Shown piece after piece: positions 1 through 8,727 of a DNA stretch of 33,503 nucleotides. Each line of letters begins with the position of its first letter. The stretch's first letter is position 1. The stretch is from a virus, in the IMG/VR virus record IMGVR_UViG_3300032265_000802, positions 1 to 33,503 of that record; one strand, given 5' to 3'. The translations under genes were made by a program, and so were the position numbers. The notes under the pieces are model-generated. The model made no database searches and had not been told where the DNA came from. It saw only the letters and a program-made list of their open reading frames with translations.

Positions 1-2419
1 CATCGCTATCTGTAAGTGTGTTAAGTGTGCGCGTATAAGTACGTGGGTAATAATTGGCTACACTTTTTTGGTCTTGTACAGAAATTAAAGTGCCACCAGT
101 TTGTTTTACGTTTATGTCGTTTAACACATAAACAGGGTCGTAATTAATAAGAAGGTTTGCACCGTCATAAGGGCTTTCATTAAAAGTAACATTGTTACTA
201 CCGCTTAATGTTGCGTACAGGTTTTGGCTAACAGTAATAATTGTTCCAGTTACGTTGGTTACATAACTGCCAACAACTACGCCTGTGCCAGTAACTAATT
301 GTCCAGCTGTAATGTTAGTTGCGCTAGATACGGTTATTTGATTTTGTCCACTTGCGCCAGTACCCGTAGTTGTAATAATTGGTAAATCTCCAAATACAAC
401 TTTAGGAACAATTTTTTGCAATCTATTCCATCTGTCTTTAAAAGTTGCATAACCAGCACCATCAACATACCAAGTACCATTTTCGTTATCGGCAACATCT
501 TGTATGTAGTCCGCCAAACTTACGCCATTGGTAGTGGTATTTTGCATAAAAGATTTACCATAATCTGATTGATATGGTAAGTATTTCATTCCAGAATAAG
601 CGTTTACTATGTCTTTAAAACGATTGCCAGTTGATTCACCATACAAAGCCAATCTTCCAACTGAATTGTATTTGTCTGAATTTATACCAACACTTGTACT
701 GCTACGGTGAATTGTAAAATTAGAAACTTTGTAATTGTTTGCTACCGCTAAACCTTGCAACATAATTGCTGCAAAAGAAATTGATGTGGTGCTACTACCA
801 CTAGCAGTAGTAGTGTGTTTAACATTGTCGGGTGTGTAATTTGAAATAGTAATAAAATAACTAGACCCATCCCATTGCAAATTTACCGAAACAAAATTCC
901 AACCATCGGGCAAAATTGAAGTAGCCGTTGCGGTCTGGGCTATAAGTGTTGCGCCAGCGTTATCGTTTTGATGAAGCACACAATAAAGACCATTAGAATT
1001 AATGTAAACACCAAATGTAGGGTATGTTGATGTGCTTCCAGCATTTAATCCAGAAAACGCTTGCATTACTAAATAATTGCGCCCAGCCGTAATCGTACTT
1101 GTGTAATTAAACCAAAAACTAAATGTAAAATTATTAACACCGCTTGCAAAATCAAGGTCATTAATGCTGGAGTTCCAAAGGTTAGTACCACCAGTACCGC
1201 CAAGTTCATAACTTATTTGCGCACAAGTATTACCGCTTCCAAGTATTCCAGTTACAGACGAGTCATTACCAAAAGTTGGTGGTATAGCCGTTCCGTAAGT
1301 CCAAGGAACTAAAGGGGCTTGATTATACAAACCAGAGTTATAGGCAGATGTTGAGCCAGATGATTCGCCTAGTGTGTAATAATAAACAGCCGTAGAAGTA
1401 TCTTGTAATATTAATGCTTCATAAAGGTTAGTTAAAATGTTTTGTGACATAGAAGCAATTGCATCCGTAGCTACCATGTTTACTTGCCCACGGTTAGGTG
1501 CTTGGTATGTCTGTGGGTAACGCTCTATGAATCCATTAAACAAAGAATAGATGGTAGGGCCGTTGGTGTTGTAGGTGGATACGGTTGCGCCAAATTCTAC
1601 TTGCACGTTATCTACATAGTTATACCCACCATTGTTTGCGCCTTCAATGCTTATGGTAATTTTGTTTGTTTGTGGCGTAACAGTTGTTTTGTATTGAGTA
1701 AAACTAGATGCGCTTACCATTGCTTGTGTAGATAAAATTGAGCCATACGCGCCACCATCTCGTATAACTAAATTATTACCAGCCGCGCCACGAAAATATA
1801 AAGATACGGTAATTTGTTTGCCACTAACTACTGGCACATCTAAACACAAATGGTCTGGGTGAGATGAGAAAAAATTAAAAACTAATGAATAAGTGCCAGA
1901 TACAGAAATACCGCTTACAACATCCAATGCACCGGGGGCTGGGTAATTAAGCAAATACCAGTTGCTAATAGAACCTAACTCAAAATCGCTGTCGTTTGCC
2001 CCAACGGACACGCGGCTATCGCCATAAGTACTAGGCGCGGTACTAGGTATTGCTGGTTTTAGGTTTGTGTCATTAAGTATGTTGCCTGTTAATGGGTAGG
2101 CACAGTTGATAGCAACCGGGCGGTACGGTAAAACGTCTGGGTAAAAGGCGCTAGTGCTGTTGTTGGGGTCAAACAAACCGTCAGTATTATCTACGGCTAA
2201 TTGACATTCACCAGACTCAATACGGCCCAATTCATAAGTGCGCCCACGCCGGGTGGTAAAGGAATAAGCGCGGCTTGTAATGTTTGTACCAAGTGAAGTT
2301 ACCGTTGTGTCAGCTGGATTATTAACGTTTGATTTAGCAATTAAGTTTAAGTACCAATCGCTATTAGCTTTAACTTGCGGCGCATACGAAATGCCCACAT
2401 TTGGTAAGTCACGTGCCAT
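1..2419 (-). CDS. Minor tail protein with LamG-like module (3' end outside window)
   Basis: This is an open frame of 806 codons running off the left edge; ATG is at 2419-2417 and shares one base with the tape measure stop (TAATG). The first 110 residues resemble the N-terminus of actinophage minor tail proteins: a segment reading ELGRIESGECQLAVDN followed by GLFDPNN and YRPVAINCAYP. Residues about 145-255 look like a carbohydrate-binding-type beta-sandwich (starts DSDFELGSISNW). Residues about 300-520 look like a LamG/concanavalin-type lectin fold (VYYYTLGESSGST, FTFSFWFNYTS, GWNFVSVNLQWDGSSY). A small repeat-like beta segment (GQNQITVSSATNITAGQLV) follows near residue 690. It lies directly after the tape measure gene, the usual place for distal tail and host-recognition proteins. 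The domain calls are by eye; glycan binding is inferred. Confidence 0.75.
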   Translation of the reverse strand, partial: MARDLPNVGISYAPQVKANSDWYLNLIAKSNVNNPADTTVTSLGTNITSRAYSFTTRRGRTYELGRIESGECQLAVDNTDGLFDPNNSTSAFYPDVLPYRPVAINCAYPLTGNILNDTNLKPAIPSTAPSTYGDSRVSVGANDSDFELGSISNWYLLNYPAPGALDVVSGISVSGTYSLVFNFFSSHPDHLCLDVPVVSGKQITVSLYFRGAAGNNLVIRDGGAYGSILSTQAMVSASSFTQYKTTVTPQTNKITISIEGANNGGYNYVDNVQVEFGATVSTYNTNGPTIYSLFNGFIERYPQTYQAPNRGQVNMVATDAIASMSQNILTNLYEALILQDTSTAVYYYTLGESSGSTSAYNSGLYNQAPLVPWTYGTAIPPTFGNDSSVTGILGSGNTCAQISYELGGTGGTNLWNSSINDLDFASGVNNFTFSFWFNYTSTITAGRNYLVMQAFSGLNAGSTSTYPTFGVYINSNGLYCVLHQNDNAGATLIAQTATATSILPDGWNFVSVNLQWDGSSYFITISNYTPDNVKHTTTASGSSTTSISFAAIMLQGLAVANNYKVSNFTIHRSSTSVGINSDKYNSVGRLALYGESTGNRFKDIVNAYSGMKYLPYQSDYGKSFMQNTTTNGVSLADYIQDVADNENGTWYVDGAGYATFKDRWNRLQKIVPKVVFGDLPIITTTGTGASGQNQITVSSATNITAGQLVTGTGVVVGSYVTNVTGTIITVSQNLYATLSGSNNVTFNESPYDGANLLINYDPVYVLNDINVKQTGGTLISVQDQKSVANYYPRTYTRTLNTLTDSD

Positions 2420-4293
2420 TAGATAAGACTATTCGATGTTGCTAACCCGTTAGCTACGTTACGGCGGTTATTAAGTAACGAATAACGTTGGGTGGCGCGG
2501 AATACAACTTGCCCATCAATAACAACTGGTACTTCTATAAACCCTCCAAAGTTACTTGATTGTGGCCCGGCTTGGCGCGTTTGGGAAGCCAACCAAGAGT
2601 TAGCGGCTGTAAAGGATGAGTTGGCTTTAGCAATTTCCTCATTTAGTTTTGCTTGCGCTGCGGCTGCCTTAGCCGTCTCATCTGCAATGTTTGCTAACTG
2701 GTTTGTAACTTCCTTTTGGATTTTAGCCTGTTCAGCTATAGCCGCGTTTAATGCCACCACCGCCGCCGCGTGTGCCTTGGTTTTTAAGGTTTTCTTTTCC
2801 TCTGCCTGTGCAGCTGCTACTAGCGCTTTAGCTTGTTCTAGGAATGGCAAAGCCGCGCTAAGTTTATCTTGGCTAGTAGTGGCGCTAGATTCCGCTAAAG
2901 CAAACTGTGCATCAATAGTGCCCCGTTGCCCAGATAAGGCTTTAATTTCGGCGGCATACTGGGCTAACAATGCGGCTGCCCGTTGCTTGGCTGTTAATTT
3001 TTTAGTCTTAGTTGTGCTTGTGGTGGTTTTAGGCGGCTGACTATCTAGTGGTAAAGCTTCGGGCGCGGTATGGTAAACGGCTTCTGGGCCACCTTGTGCT
3101 GCTACGTAAACACCATTAGGCAATGCTGACTGGTGGCTATCTATGTACTTTTGCGCTTCATACATAATGCCACCAATAAGGGCGGCTGCGCCCACACCTA
3201 ACAATGGATTAGCGGCAAACGCTTCTGCTATTCCAGTAGTAATTGCGGCTGCTTTTACTAGGTTTAAGGCAACAACTAAACCTTTATAGAGCACAATGAT
3301 TGTATTTATAGCGGCTGCAACTTTATTAACAGCCCACATAGTAACCATAACCGCGGCGGTTATTTCTAGTTCCCTATGAAAACTAATTACATAACCAATA
3401 ATACCTCTAATGCTTTGCCCCCAGTTGTAGGCGGCTAAAGCAGAACCGGACAAGCTATCGGATAAGCCACCCTTGCCAGTTAGCCCATCAACAAAATCTT
3501 TTATTCTAGGAATAATTGTATCGGTTGTGTACTTTACTAACTCTGTCATTTGTGGCATTAACTCGCGCCCAATGGTTAGCTGTACACCTTGTATAGCCGC
3601 GTGTAATTCCTTTTGTTTTAATGAGTATTCTTTAACGGCGGCTAGGTCAGCGCCAGATAAAGTTAAGCCAAGTTTGTCAGCCGTGGCAGACAATTCTGCA
3701 ATACGTGCGCTACCTAAACTAAGTAGAGGTAGCATTTCTGTAGCGCCACGCCCAAACGCTTTAACTGCTAAGGCGGTGCGTTCTAAGCCCGGTGGCATAG
3801 CTGCAAAACGGTCTGACAAATTCATTAACAGTTGGCTAGTGGGAAGTATTGCGCCGTTTACATCACGGTAGCTTATGCCTAATGATTTTGCTTGTGTATC
3901 GTTTTTGGCTAAATGCCCAGACAAAATACGGAAACCGCGTACTAACGTGTCGCTAGATACGCCTACTTCCTCAGCCACAAAACGCAACCGCGACATTTCT
4001 TCGGCGCTACCACCAAGAACACGTTGCATACTACGGGTTTCATTACCCACAGTAGTAAATGCAGTTAAGGTATCTTTAGCAAAACTTAAAGCCTTTTCGC
4101 CAAGTTGCATAAATGTTTGACCCATAACCGTACCAGCGGCAATAGTTTTAGCAGATAATTCTTTAGTAGCATTACCAGCGCTATTAGTATGCGCTTCTAA
4201 ACTGGTAAGTTTTTCTATAGCGGTCTTTATGCCAACTTCAAGGTTTTTAACGTTAGCTTGAACTTCAAGCATAATTGGTGGAACATCAGCCAC
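2419..4293 (-). CDS. Tape measure protein
   Basis: This 624-aa protein has the profile of a short siphovirus tape measure. It has a helical N-terminus, a region with LRFVAEEVGVSSDTLVRGFRI and alternating Ala/Leu helices, hydrophobic stretches at about residues 305-375 (VISFHRELEITAAVMVTMW, TTGIAEAFAANPLLGVGAAA) and an Ala/Lys/Gln-rich coiled-coil C-terminal third. Tape measures set tail length and are ejected ahead of the DNA. The start is GTG (MADVPP) with GAGG upstream. It lies directly after the frameshifted tail assembly chaperone, which is the conserved siphovirus order. The position and composition make the call firm, although sequence similarity between tape measures is always low. Confidence 0.9.
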   Translation of the reverse strand: MADVPPIMLEVQANVKNLEVGIKTAIEKLTSLEAHTNSAGNATKELSAKTIAAGTVMGQTFMQLGEKALSFAKDTLTAFTTVGNETRSMQRVLGGSAEEMSRLRFVAEEVGVSSDTLVRGFRILSGHLAKNDTQAKSLGISYRDVNGAILPTSQLLMNLSDRFAAMPPGLERTALAVKAFGRGATEMLPLLSLGSARIAELSATADKLGLTLSGADLAAVKEYSLKQKELHAAIQGVQLTIGRELMPQMTELVKYTTDTIIPRIKDFVDGLTGKGGLSDSLSGSALAAYNWGQSIRGIIGYVISFHRELEITAAVMVTMWAVNKVAAAINTIIVLYKGLVVALNLVKAAAITTGIAEAFAANPLLGVGAAALIGGIMYEAQKYIDSHQSALPNGVYVAAQGGPEAVYHTAPEALPLDSQPPKTTTSTTKTKKLTAKQRAAALLAQYAAEIKALSGQRGTIDAQFALAESSATTSQDKLSAALPFLEQAKALVAAAQAEEKKTLKTKAHAAAVVALNAAIAEQAKIQKEVTNQLANIADETAKAAAAQAKLNEEIAKANSSFTAANSWLASQTRQAGPQSSNFGGFIEVPVVIDGQVVFRATQRYSLLNNRRNVANGLATSNSLI

Positions 4294-4335
4294 AGCAAAA
4301 CCTCACAAAGTTGGGTAAACCAATTTTACCGCGTA

Positions 4336-4892
4336 CTAACCGCCGTTTTCTATCTCGCGTACCTTGCCATCAATAACCAATAACCAATCCAACCAAGCGG
4401 CTGGTTGTTCTTGTATTTCTTGGTACGTGTAACCAAACTGCCTAGCTACTAAGTAGTCGCGATAGTACGGTGTTAAAGGATAGCTGTTATCAATTTCGTT
4501 ACCCTTTAACGCCCAACTTAATCTGCTAAGGGTTCGGTGATTGCTTTTGGGTCAGGGTCTACCCCAAAATCCGGTAGTAACTTACTAATGAATGGGGCAA
4601 CGGCTACGCGGATGTTGTCATAGGTGCGCCCCGGTAAATCCTGCAATGATGCAACGCTAATAACGCTATCAAATGACCAAGCTTCAAGCATGGCAACAGC
4701 AACTAGGTCATTAAACTCTGAAAAGAAACCAATAACACTGGCAACCTTTTCAGCGTTTTCAGGTGCTTCAATGTCAATATCAGCCAACCCAACAGCGCTT
4801 ATACTTGCCTGTACTACTGGGCGGCGTAACCGTTCAGGTACAAGCTCTGGGTCTCGTAAATCAACCCAACCGTTAAATACATCAACTCGCAT
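4336..4892 (-). CDS. Tail assembly chaperone, long form by -1 frameshift
   Basis: This is the frameshifted product. Residues 1-116 come from frame 0 (ending DPDPK), then ribosomes slip back one base on CCCAAAA at 4551-4545 and read 69 more codons to TAG at 4336-4338, for a total of 185 aa. The -1 frame has a TGA immediately before the slippery site, so it opens exactly there. The extension is hydrophilic and rich in Trp/Tyr/Gln (YYRDYLVARQFGYTYQ, AAWLDWLLVIDG). This matches the lambda G/GT-type arrangement upstream of the tape measure gene found in most siphoviruses. The extension would otherwise be an unexplained 180-nt gap. No start codon of its own is needed. Confidence 0.88.
4501..4551 (-). 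promoter_or_regulatory. -1 ribosomal frameshift signal in tail chaperone
   Basis: On the minus strand the heptamer C_CCA_AAA (4551-4545) fits X_XXY_YYZ in the zero frame. After 11 nt there is a possible stem, ACCCTT (4533-4528) with AAGGGT (4506-4501), enclosing the zero-frame stop. A TGA in the -1 frame directly precedes the heptamer. The stem is weaker and further away than the one at the portal gene, so the heptamer and the conserved gene order carry most of the evidence. Confidence 0.85.
4518..4892 (-). CDS. Tail assembly chaperone, short form
   Basis: The unshifted product is 124 aa, starting MRVDVFNGWVDLRDPELVPE and ending in TAA. It is acidic, mostly helical and lies between the tail tube gene and the tape measure gene, the place of lambda gpG-type proteins. 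It is expected to coat the tape measure during tail tube polymerisation, with the long form made at a lower ratio. The start is ATG. No enzymatic motif is seen. The role is inferred from position and from the frameshift signal inside the gene. Confidence 0.85.
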   Translation of the reverse strand: MRVDVFNGWVDLRDPELVPERLRRPVVQASISAVGLADIDIEAPENAEKVASVIGFFSEFNDLVAVAMLEAWSFDSVISVASLQDLPGRTYDNIRVAVAPFISKLLPDFGVDPDPKAITEPLAD

Positions 4893-4913
4893 TTTTTAGC
4901 CCTCCGATAGTTG

Positions 4914-6107
4914 TTAAATGTATGTAGATGCTGGCAAAGCGTTTTGCAGTGTTACCTTAATTGGTGAGTAGCCACCAGTAGAGCCAACGTCTGTAGTGTT
5001 TGCCACAGCCTTGTAATCAACCTTTAGCTGTACGTAATCGCTACCACGGTCTACCTTAGCAACAGTAAATGCACACTTTGTCATGTTCAATTGTATCTGT
5101 CGGTAACCTGCGGTAGCAGCTGTACCAGTTGTGAAGTTAATCTGCAAAGACGGCTGGCTGTTGTTTAAGTAGTTAAGCAACTGTGTGTCATCTTCTAGGA
5201 CTAGCGTTAGAGAGCCTGTAACGGCTACAGGGCCTTGGAATAACTGGTATGGTGCTTGGTTACCATCAACAGTAAAGATAGGCGTAACAGGGCGTGTGAT
5301 GTTGCAGTTGCCATCTTCAATAATTGCTACGGTAGTACCAGCAATTTTAGATACGCCTGTCCATACAGCCTGTGGTGGCACTGTGGTGTAGGAAGTTGTT
5401 GGGGTTACAACAGTGGCTGTACCGCCTGTACCAGTACCGGTTACAGCATTGGTAACCGTAAACTGGGTGGCGCTTGCGGTAACAATTGTCTGGCTAGTTA
5501 AGTTAAGCCCAGATAAAGAGTTACCAGTAATGCTTACAACCTGCCCAACGTAAAAGTTATTAGCGGCTGTGTAGGTTACCGTACCGGCTGCACCAGTAGC
5601 AGTAGTGATTGTGGCGCTAACGGCAGATTGGAAACCAGTGCCTTTAGCAGCATAGGTAAGTAAACCATCGGCGGTAAACTTAAAATCAACTTCGTGGAAC
5701 TGCACACCTGCAAATTGCCGTGCATTTACTGCATCGTAATCGGTAATGGTATAGCTTGTGGTCTGTCCATTGGAGTTGTTTTTAATTGCGATAGCGTGGG
5801 TGTATGGGTCACTAGCACCAGTTGTAGTTACATCGCCTAGTACGCCGGCAACAGGCCAACCAATAGTGTCAGCAAATACATCGCCGCCAAAATCAAACTC
5901 GCTGTAAATGTTACCTTGAACAATGCCGTAATCCTCAACCATAGAACCGCGCCAGTTTTTATCTTCAAGGTACTTGATGTTATCAAACGGGGTAATGTTT
6001 GAAATAGGAATGTAAGCAGTTGGGGTAACGGCTGTAGGCAATGCGCCGGCAGCGTGGGTAGTTTCCTTGGCAATGCCTATAAAGGATTTATTTCTGGCTA
6101 ATGCCAT
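4914..6107 (-). CDS. Major tail (tube) protein with inserted beta domain
   Basis: This 397-aa protein lies just before the chaperone gene, the usual place of the tail tube subunit. The N-terminal part (ITPFDNIKYLEDKNWRGS, then a GGDVFADTIGWPVAGVLGD segment) and the C-terminal part (LNMTKCAFTVAKVDRGSDYV and LKVDYKAV) look like the two halves of a tube fold. Between them, at about residues 160-245, lies a Thr/Gly/Val-rich insert (YVGQVVSITGN, SATQFTVTNAV) resembling small Ig-like or adhesion domains that decorate tail tubes. The subunit would polymerise into the tail tube. The role follows mainly from position and size. Confidence 0.8.
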   Translation of the reverse strand: MALARNKSFIGIAKETTHAAGALPTAVTPTAYIPISNITPFDNIKYLEDKNWRGSMVEDYGIVQGNIYSEFDFGGDVFADTIGWPVAGVLGDVTTTGASDPYTHAIAIKNNSNGQTTSYTITDYDAVNARQFAGVQFHEVDFKFTADGLLTYAAKGTGFQSAVSATITTATGAAGTVTYTAANNFYVGQVVSITGNSLSGLNLTSQTIVTASATQFTVTNAVTGTGTGGTATVVTPTTSYTTVPPQAVWTGVSKIAGTTVAIIEDGNCNITRPVTPIFTVDGNQAPYQLFQGPVAVTGSLTLVLEDDTQLLNYLNNSQPSLQINFTTGTAATAGYRQIQLNMTKCAFTVAKVDRGSDYVQLKVDYKAVANTTDVGSTGGYSPIKVTLQNALPASTYI

Positions 6108-6110
6108 TAC

Positions 6111-6326
6111 TTACACTCCTTGCGCTGGTGCATCAGCTACGGCTGGTGCAGGGTCGGTTACTGGGGCAACATCTACTGGTGCAGCCTTGGTTGCTTTATC
6201 GGCTACTGGGTTAAGTCCTGCGGCTACTGTGCCCTCTGGTAAGTCAATAACATCGCCCGGCTCAACAGTTAGCGATAGGTCAGGGTAATAACGCTCACCC
6301 TCAACATCGGCACGAAACTTAGCCAC
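6111..6326 (-). CDS. Small Ala/Pro-rich structural-region protein
   Basis: This 71-aa protein starts at GTG (MAKFRADVEGERYYPD). Its first half contains LSLTVEPGDVIDLPEG, resembling short beta-rich segments of phage head or tail accessory proteins. The second half is a flexible Ala/Pro/Asp tail. It sits 3 nt upstream of the tail tube gene in the connector-tail interval, so a small virion or assembly role is likely. No function is recognised. Confidence 0.7.
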   Translation of the reverse strand: MAKFRADVEGERYYPDLSLTVEPGDVIDLPEGTVAAGLNPVADKATKAAPVDVAPVTDPAPAVADAPAQGV

Positions 6327-6335
6327 AAATAACTC

Positions 6336-6848
6336 CTATTTTAACGCTTTGGCTAAGGCATCTATGTATGTCTGCCGTGCCTTAACACTAATAATTTTAC
6401 TAGCAGGTTCGACAAAAGGAAACTTGAGACCATCAGGCCAATGTTTGTTGCCACCTAATTCTAAAACCCGTGCGTATTCTGCGTAAGCGCCCACTATTGC
6501 GGTGTACCTACCGTCATACCCAACTGGGGCATTAGCCCTAATACTGTTTTTAAGATAGCCAGTACGGTTTTTAGGTGGGCTACCAGCCTGTGCCTTTGAG
6601 TAAACCCTGTATCTAGAACCAGCCGGGCCACCATGTACGCGGTATTTACCCGTGGCATTACTGACTTTGCTGGTGTCGCGCACCCGTGTGCGTTCAGTAA
6701 ATGAGCGCTTGCCTTGTATTTGTTGCTTAATTTCGCGCACAGCCATTTGCGCAATAACACGGGTAGCCTTTTTAGCTGCGTTATCAATGTCTTTTTCTGT
6801 TGTGTGCAGGGAAGCTATAACCGCTTTTATGTTGTTCTTAATAGCCAC
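6336..6848 (-). CDS. HK97 gp10-like head-tail connector/tail completion protein
   Basis: This is a basic 170-aa protein. It has an amphipathic N-terminal helix, then GSPPKNRTGYLKNSIRA (the PxRTGxLxxSI pattern typical of HK97 gp10 proteins) and a C-terminal VGAYAEYARVLELGG followed by KFPFVEPA. These motifs are characteristic of the family that joins head to tail. The start is GTG at 6848 with AAAGGG upstream. A long hairpin (6869-6907) separates it from the preceding gene. It is a good match in both sequence pattern and gene order. Confidence 0.85.
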   Translation of the reverse strand: MAIKNNIKAVIASLHTTEKDIDNAAKKATRVIAQMAVREIKQQIQGKRSFTERTRVRDTSKVSNATGKYRVHGGPAGSRYRVYSKAQAGSPPKNRTGYLKNSIRANAPVGYDGRYTAIVGAYAEYARVLELGGNKHWPDGLKFPFVEPASKIISVKARQTYIDALAKALK

Positions 6849-6868
6849 AGTTCTACCCTTTCTAAAGC

Positions 6869-6907
6869 GGACTACGGGTAGGTGGAAGGCGTACCTACCC
6901 GTAGTCC
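6869..6907 (-). repeat. Perfect 15-bp inverted repeat (hairpin) in the late operon
   Basis: The arms 6869-6883 (GGACTACGGGTAGGT) and 6893-6907 are exact reverse complements around a 9-nt loop. The hairpin lies between two co-directional virion genes. There is no T-run behind it on either strand, so it is not a classical rho-independent terminator. It could be an mRNA processing or stability element or a partial attenuator lowering tail gene expression. Confidence 0.8.
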
Positions 6908-6914
6908 AATCAGG

Positions 6915-7403
6915 TTACGCATTAAAGATTTGCGAAACCTGAAATCTAATTGCCGCCCAACATTCAGTAGAACCACCGTCATTAGTTACTGGTTCACCGT
7001 AGGTAACATCAATAGCAGGTTCAGCGCCTTGGAATACCAATGTTCCAGTAGTGTCTCCAAATTGGTGGTCACTGCGTAAACGCGCTTTAAGTTCATCAAC
7101 GGCAGTGTCAAAATCCGTCATGGCATCTACTGAATTGTTTTCTAAAGAATGGTGAAACAACTGCACCGCAACTGTGTAATCAATCCGCTTAACACCGCTT
7201 TGCGCGCCGCCCAAAGCTAGGCGTGTTTCAGTTTCATCTTCAATAAAAATAACGGCAGCCGCGCGCGACTTTTGCCCAGCGCTGGAATTTACCTGAAAGT
7301 TAATACGCTTAGGAAACGTAGAAAAAATCTGGTTAATGCTTGTGTAACTACCATTTTGTAAAAAGGTAGTAAGCGTTGAGCGAACCTGCGCGCGTGTAGC
7401 CAT
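6915..7403 (-). CDS. Probable tail terminator/minor tail protein
   Basis: This 162-aa protein starts MATRAQVRSTLTTFLQNG. The alternating beta/alpha layout (RAAAVIFIEDETETRLALGG, RIDYTVAVQLFHHS, then AVDELKARLRSD, ending CWAAIRFQVSQIF) resembles tail terminators of the lambda gpU type. Those proteins cap the tail tube and join it to the head. It sits between a gp6-like adaptor and an HK97 gp10-like protein, the expected order. The family assignment is by pattern and position only. Confidence 0.7.
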   Translation of the reverse strand: MATRAQVRSTLTTFLQNGSYTSINQIFSTFPKRINFQVNSSAGQKSRAAAVIFIEDETETRLALGGAQSGVKRIDYTVAVQLFHHSLENNSVDAMTDFDTAVDELKARLRSDHQFGDTTGTLVFQGAEPAIDVTYGEPVTNDGGSTECWAAIRFQVSQIFNA

Positions 7404-7406
7404 TGT

Positions 7407-8300
7407 TTATCGGTTTCTGCGGAATGGTTTTAGCAGTTCTTCCGCTAAAGCTAAATCCTCACCCGTGTACTGTGAACCAGACTTAGAGGAAGAAACAGAA
7501 TCGGTAACAGCCATAGTCAGGGAAGAATCGCCACGTACCTTTAGGAAAGCAGTAGTAGCCAAAATTGCAGCTTGTTTGATTGCAGGTGGTAGCGCGGATG
7601 CACAGACACCAGAGGAATGGGCATTAACGGCGTTACGCGCCAATGTGACAGTGGTAGAGCCCGGGGTGTAGGTAGAGGACACAGTTACATTTTCTGTGTT
7701 CAAACCATCGTAAATTGTCAGTTTTGAGTTAGGCACAATACCTGTGCTGTCAGCAACAGTAATAGAGGATGCACCGGCAGAACTACTAGCCGCCAAAGTT
7801 GTATTGGCATACCCGTTTACATAGGTGTATTCACAGAAAACCGTGCCACGTGGTTGCCCTGCCATGCCTAGATTTAACGGCCCTGCGCTAGACCAGTTCA
7901 TGTTTCCGGCAGTCCAAGGCACAACAATAGATTGCTTTTCAATCCATGCTTGCGACAGGTCAGGGTAAGTAGCTAAACCATTAGGGGTAGCGCCGTAAGA
8001 AAATGAAGTAACAGCAACAACAGGCCAGTAATCTGGGTGTACTTTTATGTAACCATCAGGTGACATACGTAAGCGTTGGCGCTCAGTTGTAGTTGTAGCT
8101 GCTAGGACTTGATTGCAGTATGTGTCAATCCAACTAGAAGCGCGCGCAATAACGTTTGCTAATTCTGCGTTTTGTACGGCTGGGTCTGTTGAGTAGGACA
8201 CAAGGTTATCAACATCAATGCTGGTGGGCGCTTGTTTGTATTCAGCAATAGTTAAATAAGGCGTACTAAACAATTCCGTTATGTCACCATAGACAGCCAT
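7407..8300 (-). CDS. Head-tail adaptor (connector) with inserted beta domain
   Basis: This is a 297-aa protein. The N-terminal part contains LANVIARASSWIDTYCNQ and VHPDYWPVVAVTSFSYG, typical of gp6/gp15-type connectors that dock under the portal. The C-terminal part (IKQAAILATTAFLKVRGD, then LALAEELLKPFRRNR) is the usual helical end. Between them, at about residues 168-235, a Ser/Thr-rich segment (GASSITVADSTGIVPNSKLT) looks like an extra small beta domain, not part of the minimal adaptor, which is normally shorter. The gene is coupled to its upstream neighbour by a TAATG overlap. Confidence 0.8.
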   Translation of the reverse strand: MAVYGDITELFSTPYLTIAEYKQAPTSIDVDNLVSYSTDPAVQNAELANVIARASSWIDTYCNQVLAATTTTERQRLRMSPDGYIKVHPDYWPVVAVTSFSYGATPNGLATYPDLSQAWIEKQSIVVPWTAGNMNWSSAGPLNLGMAGQPRGTVFCEYTYVNGYANTTLAASSSAGASSITVADSTGIVPNSKLTIYDGLNTENVTVSSTYTPGSTTVTLARNAVNAHSSGVCASALPPAIKQAAILATTAFLKVRGDSSLTMAVTDSVSSSKSGSQYTGEDLALAEELLKPFRRNR

Positions 8301-8431
8301 TAGTTTACATCCTCACAATCGCACTCGCTGTGTTCAGCGAAATTTGTAGCGCACCAATCTTGATGTGCCTTGCCGACAGCCCACGAGAAACTATCTGCTT
8401 TTATGTCTTTAGTTAAATCAGGGTTAAGCAT
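8300..8431 (-). CDS. Small hypothetical protein, 43 aa
   Basis: This 43-aa frame starts MLNPDLTKDIKADSFSWAV and ends ECDCEDVN. The start ATG (8431) has GAAGG upstream and overlaps the previous gene by 8 nt, and its stop shares one base with the adaptor start. A longer reading to 8614 in the same frame would lie over the zinc-ribbon gene and has poorer coding character, so the short start is preferred. The function is unknown. Small acidic, Cys-containing proteins at this position may be connector accessory factors. Confidence 0.65.
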   Translation of the reverse strand: MLNPDLTKDIKADSFSWAVGKAHQDWCATNFAEHSECDCEDVN

Positions 8432-8702
8432 TTTTACCTTCGTTGTCGTGTCCGCATTTGCCACATACTGCAAACCACGAACCGAAACCACATTCAGTAC
8501 AGTTGTAACCCACGCTTGAGTTAGTCGTACCCATAAGGGAAGCTTCGACAAATCCTGATTGCTGTAACGCTTTTGCATCCATCTTTGATTCAACATTGTA
8601 AAAACCTTTAGCATCTGGTTTTAGTACGCGCTTTATGCCCGTGCGCGCGCCTTCAATTTCTACCGCACGTACACCACGGTCACTTGCAAAATACTTAGCC
8701 AT
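8424..8702 (-). CDS. Zinc-ribbon protein next to the capsid gene
   Basis: This 92-aa protein starts MAKYFASDRGVRAVEIEG. ATG at 8702 is preceded by GGAGAGGG with good spacing, so it is preferred to an upstream alternative at 8741 that would run into the hairpin. The C-terminal CTECGFGSWFAVCGKCGHD is a four-Cys zinc ribbon. Such small proteins directly after the capsid gene occur in actinophages. The function is not known; head decoration or assembly is possible. Confidence 0.75.
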   Translation of the reverse strand: MAKYFASDRGVRAVEIEGARTGIKRVLKPDAKGFYNVESKMDAKALQQSGFVEASLMGTTNSSVGYNCTECGFGSWFAVCGKCGHDNEGKNA

Positions 8703-8727
8703 TGTTTGCCCTCTCCAATAGTGGAAA

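Noticed and set aside
2492-4120. Plus-strand frames opposite the tape measure gene
   Set aside because: They lack ribosome sites, have unlikely composition rich in Ala/Ser/Cys shadows, and lie fully inside a well-supported gene.
8300-8614. 104-aa reading of the small gene after the zinc-ribbon gene
   Set aside because: The first 61 residues overlap the zinc-ribbon gene in another frame and look non-coding; the internal ATG at 8431 has a ribosome site and normal overlap.
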